NCBI GenBank assembly: GCA_015501585.1
Contig: JADNRY010000001.1
Coordinates: forward strand, 1,178,001-1,242,000
Length of the DNA stretch: 64,000 nt
Direction: 5' to 3'
From: Rhodocollybia butyracea
Lineage: Eukaryota; Basidiomycota; Agaricomycetes; Agaricales; Omphalotaceae
The notes beneath the pieces were generated by a model. The model was not told the DNA's origin, did not search any database, and saw only the letters and a program-made list of their open reading frames with translations. The translations under genes and the position numbers were made by a program. Positions 8,888 to 18,793 of the stretch are shown here, piece after piece (positions within the stretch are counted from its first letter, which is position 1; every line of letters starts with the position of its first letter).

Positions 8888-10691
8888 CTCCTGTGCGGTC
8901 TGTCGTCGAGCGGGGATAGCCTGGGAGAGTGTTGCGCACAGCTCGCGCACACCTTTATCGAAGTATGAGGGGGGGTTGGGGAGGGGGTTAAGACGTTTCT
9001 CAAAGACCTCTGCAAGCTGACCGGCATTGACATGTGGAGGACGCTCTTTAGCGTCTGTCCATTCCCTCACACAAGTCCAGTACTCCAACGATGACTTACA
9101 CGAGATCAACTTTGCCAAGTTTGCTTGTCGCTGCCTCCGCTCACGTCCGCGCCCTCTGTGTGAGCTCTCCGCCGGACTATCATCATCACGATCAGGATCC
9201 ACAGGAGCTGGTTTGTCTTTTAATGGCTGGGGAAGAACCTCCGGAACCCTCGTCACCACCTTCCTTGCATCAGGAATCACCTCAAGTTCATGCTGCTCAC
9301 TTCGAGAGGGTAGGGGAGGAGGCAGCATCCATGTTGGCAAGGAGGACGACCTTGCTGCAGTGCTAGCCACCAAGAGCGAGGCACGGTGCCGGGCATTGTC
9401 CTTCCTTTGGATCAGGCGAAACTCAACTGGAGCAATACGGGCACGCATATGCGACACAATGATTTTCAAGACATCACTGTGTGCACAATCCCAAGCATGC
9501 TCTGCGTTGTCTGCCACCCAGTAGCATAGAGACCGAATGAGATACTCAGAAGAGGAGTACACCACAAGGCGATGGTCAGGCATCTCAGCAGCCCCCTGCA
9601 GCGCTGCTAACATAGCACACAGAATAGCCCGACTCACAGTTGGGCAAGGGATTGCAGCAAGGCGGTGAGCTGAGTTCCGCAGATTGTTCTCCCCCCAGTT
9701 GACCGCAAAGCCCGCACGAGAGGATTCAGCGCCACCCCGCAAGGAACACGCCGCTAAATAGACAGTGACAGCTTTCATATCGGCATAGACCGGGCCATAC
9801 AGAGAGTCAATTGCCTCCATGGTCGAACGGTGAGAGCACATCGCCTCCTGAAGTAGGTGATCCAGTTCTGTTATAGGGCGTTGCAGGGCAGCATGTGGAG
9901 AGGCGGCCTCTGTTTCACGCTGGGGGCTCGACACTGTGAGCGGATGGTAGGGGATAGGCAATTCCAAGGCGGCATGATTGGACAGGGTAGACCTCGACAC
10001 ATGCAACACCCCATCCTGGAGCCCAGGTAATACTGACCTCGAGACAAGAGCATAGTCAATGACAGACGCCCCCATAGGCTGGAAGGATGTAAGCTTGCCG
10101 GGGGAGTCATGTTCAAAGCGCGAGCCATTGAGCACTTCAAGGCTGTTGTCCCTGCAGAGCTGGAGGAGCCAGGCACCACGCGAGTTAGAGACTGAGTCAC
10201 TTGACATTCGCGCAGGGCTTCCATCACTAGCCACCTTACCACCTATGCGGCCATTGAGATCCCCGAGCACATAAAGGGGCTTGGGCCCCGCTGAGTATAT
10301 TGCAATGATACCTGCCAGAACCTCCTGTGGGTCAACCCCCGACCAGTCACCAAAATACGAGCCAGCGGGGAGAAGGTATGCCCCAACCACGAAAGCATCC
10401 GGCGTCTCAAGGACCACCACATCAGGAGCACTATGCTCAGAGCGGACAGTGATACCCAGGCCTGTCCGAAAGAGAGCTGCTGCCCCTCCCCAAGCACGCT
10501 TGAGGTCTGAGCGGTCTGGGCGAGGCAGCGACACAATATCGTAACCATGTGGCAGTGGCAAGGTATCTTCTTCCCCAGGCCTCAGCCAAGTCTCCAACAG
10601 AAGGACAACATCAAAAGTAGTGACATAGGTCAAGAAAGCTGGGTCCCGAATCTTCAAGGTCAGTCGGCCATGAATGTTCCATGCAATCAGA
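8864..10691 (-). pseudogene. LINE ORF2, APE-type endonuclease plus RNase H-like domain
   Basis: The first Met is at 10657, but the conserved start of the fold (LRLIAWNIHGRL) lies upstream, so the native frame reaches about 10691, where flanking DNA takes over. Endonuclease motifs in order are LLLETWL, YVLGDLNGRIGG and SVIDYALVS, then LSNHAAL where most APE-like enzymes have SDH. From about residue 294 to 432 a region aligns with RNase H by pattern (VTVYLAACSL, SRAILCAMLAAL, LVVYSSSEYLIRSLCYW, then VEFRLIQRK) but lacks all four catalytic acids. A basic and acidic linker (RGRGRERRQRQ) follows and leads towards the RT. The frame ends at 8864 through an apparent 1-nt deletion. Whether the domain is a fossil or has a structural role is open. 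Confidence 0.8.
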
Positions 10692-12871
10692 CGAAGACTT
10701 AATTACGAGACCATTGTTAACAAACACACATATATTTAGAGTAGTAGGGCCCGCTTACACTTGCGGATTTTCGGAGACAGTCATAGTAGTAGTACGATCA
10801 ACACCAGGCGAGGTACTAATTATAGAATATTAAAATATGAAGTAGAACGTTTCCATAGGCAGCCTCACCATCCAAGAGCATTCATATTTGAGACCGCCAT
10901 AGTACCCATGGTACCAAAAGGCCCATAGCCCGGCGCAATAATGCTCGGAGATGTGGAGGCACTGCCATTCCTTGGGTGGATGAACTCGAAGCCCACAACA
11001 TGCTGATGAGCTGGTTTTTGGGTAAACAGGACACGGTATTTGGGTATTTACGTGTAGGTATGCGAAAGGTGCTATAAAACAACCTAACAAAAACACTACC
11101 GCACCTAACCAGACTATCGATATGTAAGGGAGCGAGGGCGGGTTGTCAGAGATTCCCCGAGGGAAAGCTTTGTAATATTGGATGTACGCGCGCGACTGCT
11201 CCAGGTTCAAGACTGTAGCGCTAACGTGGGTAACTAAGCTTAGACAACTCTTAGAACTAAGTCGAGAGAAGCCTAGTTGGGGTGTACGAGTGTACGAGGG
11301 AACCAGATGTGTATGTCCAAATCAATTAACCAAAACCAAAACCAATACAACGAAACTAAGATTCTCCTAGGCAAACTCTGGCTCTAGCTAGAATAGTAAT
11401 CTCGAGGTTTGTCAACAACCCTAGGCAAACTCTGGCACTAGCTGCTGTGACGCCGTAAAGTCCTCGACCAAACTCTGGGCCAAGCTACGATATTGTGAGT
11501 GAACTTAATCACTAGGAACTTGTACCACAATCTTAGCGGCTCGTCTAACTTCGTGAAGAAGTCAACTAAGGAACCCTCACTCTGGAGCCGAATAATCCCT
11601 TACTAGAAGCCGTCCCCTCTAAGGAAGCAACTAGATTTGAGTTGATCTGGAGTTCGAGAGAACTCTACACACTTAAATTCGATCAAGATATAAATGGGCT
11701 TTGCGAAGCGCGTGAAGTTTATTACTTTCTTAAGATAACCAAGTCAGGAGGCGTCACGCTACTGATCCCGTGGGGAGGTTCTACGGAGCACTGGTCTTAG
11801 CAGTCAAGTCGAGGGCAAGAAACTTGTCTTATTGAATAAATATATCTGGCTTATATACTGAGTAGAGAGAGTTTAATACGGAAAATAGATGAAACAGATA
11901 CGGAGAGAGACGGAAAGAGAGTGGAACAGAGGAATCTGGCTCGGAAAGGAAACTCCAGCCTATATATGGTACACACGATAAAGAAATAGTCCATTCTTGG
12001 GTATATATCAGAGGTAAAATATGATTTCGTGAGGATTAACATAGTTTTAGAGTGTTTTGATCCGAGCGAGGTTTCTCCGATTACTCCACAATTCTCCGGG
12101 GTCAGGAGTACCTTTGCGCTTCATGATCACTCGCTGCCCGGTTTCCCTTGGGTGAGTTTCATTCTATTCCTCGGATAGTTCTGTCCCTCCGGAGTGTGAT
12201 TAACATTCTCTCGAGAAGGCCTGTTATCTAGCTTTCCAACGACACCACTTATGATAATCTCGAGCAACTGCGCTGAGTATGTACAAGTGATTCCCGATAG
12301 TCGGCTTTAACGGATAAGACCTTCCGTGTATGATTTCTAAGATCAAATGTTTCGATTTGCCAAGGCTATCCCGGCGCGTAGCTTTCCGTAGGTCCGCTAA
12401 GCATGTTTCTACCGTCCTCACGGTCGCGACCGGGGCCGCGAATAGATCTCTACGGTTTCCTCGGGATCGTTCTAGTCCATTGTTACGGACTGTAAAGTCC
12501 ACATCTTAACATAGCTCGTTGGGGGTCTTAGTGCGAGGGATGCCTTCCCTCATAATTCCTTCCCTCGAGTAACGCATTGGCTTAGTACTTATCCCGCTTC
12601 GAGATGTCCTGTAGTTTAGAGAGTCTACACTCTTTGGGTATAACTAGATTGACGATCTAGCGTTACATCTCCGGGCAGCCCAGGTATCCTCGCTAGCTTG
12701 GCTCTAGGCTACGTTGTGGGCATACCTTCACGGCTCGCTGAGTATTATTGTTAAGTTCTTTGCCTCGGCAACAGCTATCACGCTCGGGCTCCGTATAACT
12801 CTCTTATTGCATTATATAACACGTACAAAGTGTCAAAATGTACGGTTACACGCCTTAGGCCGATTTTAGGC
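10692..12871. other. Noncoding 2.2-kb segment between LINE ORF1 and ORF2
   Basis: No convincing gene is present. The segment splits what should be adjacent LINE ORFs, so it is probably an inserted element such as a large solo LTR. Three diverged copies of a 24-25 bp phrase (cctaggcaaactctggctct and relatives) lie near 11368, 11420 and 11462. There are AT-rich TATA-like stretches near 11840-11960. Possible ends starting TGT exist (plus strand 10715; minus strand about 12852), but no matching target duplication was found, so the boundaries are unresolved. Confidence 0.5.
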
Positions 12872-13995
12872 CTAATAACGGCAACCCCGAACGAGCTCCG
12901 GACACTGGTCCCTGATGATACAGGCAAACTGGGACGCCGCCTCTACTGATTTGAACCTAATGACCAGGTGGGGGGGCATCCCTTCGTCCTTGAAGCGGTA
13001 GGCCGCATGCGCCGCACCCAGCGCAGTATTCGTTGCCGCTAGTATCTTCTTGGCCGATGTTGCATTCGAATCTGTTACACGGACACCTTCCAACAAAACA
13101 TCCGTCGACGGGGCCTCAAGATGGACACGTTTTGCCGGCGAGTGGGTTGCGTCTGTGAGAGCATGCTTGGTGCCCGCGGTATAGGTGGAGGGGTACGGTG
13201 CCAGCGCAGAGCCATAGATGGGAGCAGGAGTACCAGATGACAATGAGGGGAGAGGCTGAACGGTGGCAGCCTGAGAGATGCGTCCCCGAAGCTCTGCAAC
13301 CTCCCTCTCAAGGGCAGGCACCTGGCCACGCAACTCAACTATCTCATGACAAAGTTGCATAGTAGAAGCTGTCGCCTCTCAGCCCGCATCGAGGATGGAG
13401 CGAATCGCCGTGTGCATATCACGGAAGTCAGCAAAACCGGCAAGAGTCGTAGGCATGGGGCTAGGCGACGGATCAGAGGCCACACAACCTGCAGGTGGGC
13501 AAGGGTTCGTAACGTGAGCATCCAGCGCATCGCGTATGGAGTTAGAGACAGCGGCCAGATCCTGAAAATTATCAAGGACCATACTTCGATCAACGTCTGC
13601 CTCCAGGGCCAGGTGGTGAACGAACACAGCCAGGCGACTAATGTTGGCATTCGTCCGAGTTCGAGCCTGTGTCACAGACTCACTTGAGGGGGTACAGCAA
13701 GTCGGAGATGCTTGAAAGCAGCCCTCTCATCTGGCTCGACCGATACTGCTGAACTTGGTCCTGCCTCAGGCGGACCCTCTGCTGGCTCCTTACCCTTAGC
13801 AGAGGCAGCCAACGAGAGGATGGAACGACTGGTCTGGCGCTGGAGGCTCCGGGTGTTTGTCGCCGGTGCTAGAGTCCTCGAGGAAGGGACAGGTGTAGAC
13901 AACGGCTGCACAGCACTCGTTGCATCAGACAAGGAAACAGGACCATCCTGGCTGTCACCGTCCGGAGCAGGCACATGGTGAGCCGAGTCACCCAT
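12872..13995 (-). pseudogene. LINE ORF1 (Gag-like), broken
   Basis: Three open segments read in order on the minus strand form one protein of about 370 aa. The segment 13995-13672 begins MGDSAHHVPAPDG. The next (13675-13379, TQARTRTNANISRL) is in another frame after an indel in a C run near 13690. The last (13360-12872) is in the same frame as the second but behind a TGA at 13379-13381. The C-terminal part begins with a heptad-rich stretch (ELRGQVPALEREVAELRGRI), consistent with the coiled coil of LINE ORF1 proteins, and ends at a TAG at 12872. No zinc knuckle is seen. Assignment as ORF1 rests on position, orientation and the coiled coil, not on a recognised domain. The start codon lies two bases inside the boundary of the large palindrome. 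Confidence 0.6.
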
Positions 13996-13997
13996 TG

Positions 13998-16900
13998 CAG
14001 TAGCATTATTTAAATACCCCCAGTACCTGTTGTGGAGATTATGATAATAAACCCAGTAAGCTACTGTACAGTAAGAGTGTAGGGGCATTTTAATCCCTCT
14101 GTGTTCACATTTGATGAGGTCATGTGACTCGTTCGTTGCAGCTTTTGGGTGGCTGGACGAAAATAGGTTATTTACGGGCCTATTTAGGCAATTTCTGGGA
14201 TGGTAGCTAGCCCAAAAAAGACTATATATAATGTATTAATATTTGAGCACTACTCCGAGGTGGATTAGGCACCATAAGGGGATGGATTGCATCGAAAAAT
14301 CTAGATGACGTTCGGTCAAAGCTGGCTGAGCATTACCAAATTGGGTAATGCCATCAAAACAGTAAAAGCGGCCTAAAAAACCTGCTTCTACATGGATATT
14401 CTGCCCTATAAGAGTGTAGATAGTATCTTTACATATATAATAGGTCCCTGAAGCAAGATTACAGCAATAGCTGCGGTCAAAGCTGTTTTATTACCATATT
14501 TAGAATGCCAGCAAAGCGGCCTAAAAGCTTGTTTATGCATGGGTATTCTACCTAATAGCAGTCTATACAGTGTTTATAGATGTACAGTAGGCACCTAAAG
14601 CGAAATTAAAGCAGGTATATGGTGTAATAGTAGCACTGCTTCGATGTTTGGGTCTGTGGCTGTGTTGTAAAAAATCGAAATAAAAGTAGGGATGTTTAAT
14701 ATACTAGTGGTACAGGCATGGTCTCTGCATAATATATATATGCCTGAAGCGAAATCAGAGCATTCTGTGGAGAGAATAGGCTGTAATTGCCCGCTCTAGG
14801 CCGGAGGAGGTCAAAGCTGTATGACCAAATAGGGAAATATATGATTACATACAGGTGGTGTTGAGTCGAAGTTGGGCTCAGTAATGGCATGGCCTCTCGA
14901 GGTCTGAGGTCAGGAATACATATCTGAGTGCTGTAGTATACTAGCTACGCCCTCCAGGTGTTATATTTGACAATATGTGGGCAGGCATATGTACATGGAG
15001 TGATCAATGGTGAGTAACCATCAAAACTCGCATTTTTGAGGAATTAAATACTAATAATGAGTGTCTAAGCGCAGGTAGGACCTCAAACCTCGGTAGGTAT
15101 ACTCTCCAACATAGTATACACTCGATCCGTGTCCAAGAACCATTTATATGGCACCAGATGCGATGGTATACACTGATCTTTATTGATTTTCCCTCAAAAC
15201 TCGATTTTTTGAGGAATTATCATGGAATATTGGGGCCTTAAGAGTAGCCAGGGGGCTAAGACGTCGTATATAGACTGTACTATATAGTACTAAGCTTTGC
15301 CATATGCAAGAACGATTTATACAGCACCTGAAGCGATGGTATTCCCTGATCTGTATGGATTCTGCCAAAAAATGCGATTTTCAGGAAATAAAACAGGCAT
15401 AGAGTGTGCTACAAGTCTCAGATCATACTAAAAACTTGGGAAACATGTCTTCGATTTGAATTCAACAACACCCAGGTGTTATATCCACATCTGGGTACCT
15501 CCATGGAACAATACTGTTGTAAGTGCACACTAGGATATCTCTACTTGGCTCAAAGTTCAGATTGTGACATTAAGATGTACATACTCAAACCTTTTGGTCT
15601 AGAGGGCCTCTATATAATTCGAATACATGATTACCCAAGTTTGAGCATAGTCTGAGGTGTATAGCACGCTCTATGCCTGTTTTATTTCCTGAAAATCGCA
15701 TTTTTTGGCAGAATCCATACAGATCAGGGAATACCATCGCTTCAGGTGCTGCATAAATCGTTCTTGCATATGGCAAAGACCAATGCCATATAGTACAGTC
15801 TATATACGACGTCTTAGCCCCCCTGGCTACTCTTAAGGCCCCAATATTCCATGATAATTCCTCAAAAAATCGAGTTTTGAGGGAAAATCAATAAAGATCA
15901 GTGTATACCATCGCATCTGGTCGCAGATTAATAGTTCTTGGACACGGATCGAGTGTATACTATGTAGTACAGTATACCTACCAAGCTTTGAGGTCCTACC
16001 AAGCTTAGACACTCATTATTAGTATTTAATTCTTCAAAAAAGCGAGTTTTGATGGTTACTCACCATTGATCACTCCATGTACATCCTCCTGTCCACATAT
16101 TACTAAATATAACACCTGGAGGGCGTAGCTAGTATACTACAGCACTCAGATATGTATTCCAGACCTCAGACCTCGAGAGGCCATGCCATTACTGAGCCCA
16201 ACTTCGACTCAACACCACCTGTATGTAATCATATATTTCCCTATTTGGTCATACAGCTTTGACCTCCTCCGGCCTAGAGCGGGCAATTACAGCCTATTCT
16301 CTTCATAGAATGCTCTTATTTCGCTTCAGGCATATATATATTATGCAGAGACCATGCCTGTACTCCTAGTATATTAAACATCCCTACTTTTATTTCGATT
16401 TTTTACAACACAGCCACAGACCCAAACATCGAAGCAGTGCTACTATTACACCATATACCTGCTTTAATTTTGCTTTAGGTGCCTACTGTACATCTATAAA
16501 CACTGTATAGACTGCTATTAGGTAGAATACCCATGCATAAACAAGCTTTTAGGCCGCTTTGCTGGCATTCTAAATATGGTAATAAAACAGCTTTGACCGC
16601 AGCTATTGCTGTAATCTTGCTTCAGGGACCTATTATATATGTAAAGATACTATCTACACTCTTATAGGGTGGAATATCCATGTAGAAGCAGGCTTTTTAG
16701 GCCGCTTTTACTGTTTTGATGGCATTACCCAATTGGGTAATGCTCAGCCAGCTTTGACCGAACGTCATCTAGATTTTTCGATGCAATCCATCCCCTTATG
16801 GTGCCTAATCCACCTTGGAGTAGTGCTCAAATATTAATACATTATATATAGTCTTTTTTGGGCTAGCTATCATCCCAGAAATTGCCTAAATAGGCCCGTA

Positions 16901-17075
16901 AATAACCTATTTTCGTCCAGCCACCCAAAAGCTGCAACGAACGAGTCACATGACCTCATCAAATGTGAACACAGAGGGATTAAAATGCCCCTACACTCTT
17001 ACTGTACAGTAGCTTACTGGGTTTATTATCATAATCTCCACAACAGGTACTGGGGGTATTTAAATAATGCTACTG
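13998..17075. repeat. 3.08-kb palindrome (long inverted repeat)
   Basis: The left arm (13998 to about 15462) is the reverse complement of the right arm (about 15615-17075) with only scattered mismatches and small indels over about 1.46 kb; the loop is about 150 bp. Outer ends read CAGTAGCATTATTTAAATA on the left and its complement on the right. Matches were followed by eye through both outer ends, the middle and the inner ends. No protein-coding frame of note lies in it. No target duplication is visible at the outer ends. Each arm holds several degenerate repeats around phrases such as GGTCAAAGCTG and CCTGAAGCGA. It may be a foldback or MITE-like element, or an inverted duplication of the LINE 5' region. 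Confidence 0.92.
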
Positions 17076-17267
17076 AAGCGGCTGGCCGAGTGTGTACCAG
17101 TAGCCAAGCCTACAATTAAGAATCGTTATAGCAGGGGCAAACAACATTCAATCTGAACCATACCAGTTGGCAAATGGGTACTAGAGGCCAGCGGCGCTAA
17201 CAAGGCCAAGGACGCAACATTCGCTGAAGGGGTCGCATCAGACAGTGGGTTGGTTGCAGACATGACA

Positions 17268-17328
17268 GAAGAGGCAGATAAGAGGCAGGTAAGAGGCAGG
17301 TAAGAGGCAGGTAAGAGGCAGGTAAGCA
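17268..17328. repeat. 11-bp tandem repeat
   Basis: About five head-to-tail copies of AAGAGGCAGGT, the first degenerate. Confidence 0.9.
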
Positions 17329-17852
17329 GTCAGTAAGATGCGACGCGAGTGGAATGCGGGTAGACAGATGTGGGAGGACAGACGATCCCGCTGCTCTTAT
17401 AGGCCATGCCAACACCCCGAAAAAATTTTCACTCAGCAACCAGCCACACTCCACAGCCCAAGGATGAATAAGGATGAACAAGGGAGCGAGGAAAAAACTT
17501 CATCCCAAGAGCCAAAGCTAGGTCGTCGAGCAGCACCCGACCCACCTGACAGACAAAATGCACCATTAGCGCACCATTACCCTAGCAACAGCCTGACGCC
17601 TCTGGCCCAACCAAGAGCCACCACTGTCCTGCACCGACGGGCAAGGACAATGGCGGGAGAAAGATGGGGAACGGGACAACATGGTGGCGTGAATAGAGTC
17701 TCACTTCTGAGATAACTGCGCCGCCATGTGATACAAGCCGGCAACAAGAGCCGACGCCGCCGCTGGCCAACACAGACATAGGTCCAGGCACTGATGCAAG
17801 GAAAAAGCAGAGAGGAGGACAATCAAAGTTCCCAAATAGGTATTAGAAGCTT

Positions 17853-18205
17853 GCAAAAAAGCTGGCTGACTACAGTCGTGGCCGCCAACCACACAGTCTC
17901 ATGACACGATACCAGAAGTAGAAAAGTAAACCGCAGAAAAACTGGTCGACCAGAGCCGTGGCCATCGACCAAACATTTTCGGGACATTGAGAAGTAAACC
18001 ACAGAAAAACTGGTTGACTACAGCCGCGGCCGTCAACCACACACACATTTTTTGGGACATTGGAAAGTAAACCGCAGAAAAACTGGTCGACTACAGCCGT
18101 GGCCGTCAACCATACATTTTTCGGGACATCAAGGAAAAGTAAACCACAGAAAAACTGGTTGACCACAGCCGTGGCCGCCAACCATACATTTTTCGGGACA
18201 AAGAG
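17853..18205. repeat. About 68-bp tandem repeat, 4-5 copies
   Basis: Four good copies and one degenerate leading copy of a unit starting AGTAAACCRCAGAAAAACTGG. Each contains an inverted repeat around a GCCGYGGC core (for example TGGTCGA with TCGACCA, or TGGTTGA with TCAACCA). No gene overlaps it convincingly. Confidence 0.88.
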
Positions 18206-18308
18206 GGGGAGAAGAAGCGGGAGAGAAGCGTCACACTCTGGACACCAAGAAACTGGACGAAGTATATTTGCAGGCACAATCACCACCACTCAGCACACAG
18301 AACCCCAA

Positions 18309-18387
18309 TCAACCAGGCGCAGATAGTACAGGTCAGTCTCGAGAGACTTAGCCGCGGCCCCATTGCCGGGGTTTCACTTTGCCATGG
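18309..18387 (+). repeat. 79-bp dispersed repeat, copy 1
   Basis: It shares most positions with 18715-18793, including the stretch AGCCGCGGCCCCATT and the ending TTTGYCATGGTC. Spacing between copies is 406 bp. Confidence 0.8.
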
Positions 18388-18714
18388 TCGAAGGAGATAT
18401 GGTGTGAGGCATGACCCAGGCCCGCATCCCATCCCCGTCCTTCGCTGAAGCCAAAAGGAGACAGCTACGCTCCTCACCCGGCACCATACCCAGCGCCTCT
18501 GCCATGTTGGCACATTAATGAGACCAGAGACACGGTCCTGAAGAAGTCCGTAGCACAACAAACAAGCGAGGAAGGACAGAGTTGTCATCGACTACAAGAG
18601 CTCAAGAAGACAAGCAACAACAAGCTCGTCGACAAAACTTTGGCACCCGAGGGAGACGATGGTGTTTTTTGACGTGTCCGGAAGAGCAGCGAGCGCCACC
18701 TGTACCCACCAATG

Positions 18715-18793
18715 AACCAGATGCAGATGGTGCAGATCCGCCTCGAAAGACATAGCCGCGGCCCCATTTCTGGGGATTCACTTTGTCATGGTC
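18715..18793 (+). repeat. 79-bp dispersed repeat, copy 2
   Basis: Direct copy of 18309-18387 with about 80 percent identity by eye. Together with the tandem arrays it marks 17.1-19 kb as decayed repeat DNA. Confidence 0.8.

Larger units (their letters stand above)
1..13997 (-). mobile_element. LINE-like non-LTR retrotransposon, fragmented and interrupted
   Basis: Minus-strand element. ORF1 lies at 12872-13995, and ORF2 at 10691-8615 continues at 1883-94. The order in ORF2 is APE-type endonuclease, RNase H-like region, reverse transcriptase and a C-terminal CCHC knuckle, as in a LINE. An LTR retrotransposon (1884-8609) splits the RT; if it and one ACAGG copy are removed the RT frame is continuous. 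About 2.1 kb of unrelated-looking DNA separates ORF1 from ORF2. The 3' end is not identified and probably lies left of the window: there is no poly(T) run at 1-94. ORF1 and ORF2 each carry a frameshift and ORF1 also an in-frame stop, so this copy looks inactive. The clade within fungal LINEs was not determined. Confidence 0.85.

Noticed and set aside
10715..12855. Complete solo LTR with TGT...ACA ends between LINE ORF1 and ORF2
   Set aside because: Candidate ends do not share a target duplication (ACCAT against CGCCT) and the terminal inverted match is poor.
13996..14088. N-terminal extension of LINE ORF1 starting MPLHSYCTVAYW
   Set aside because: It lies wholly in the palindrome arm and is open on the right arm too, where no ORF1 follows; the start at 13995 is preferred.
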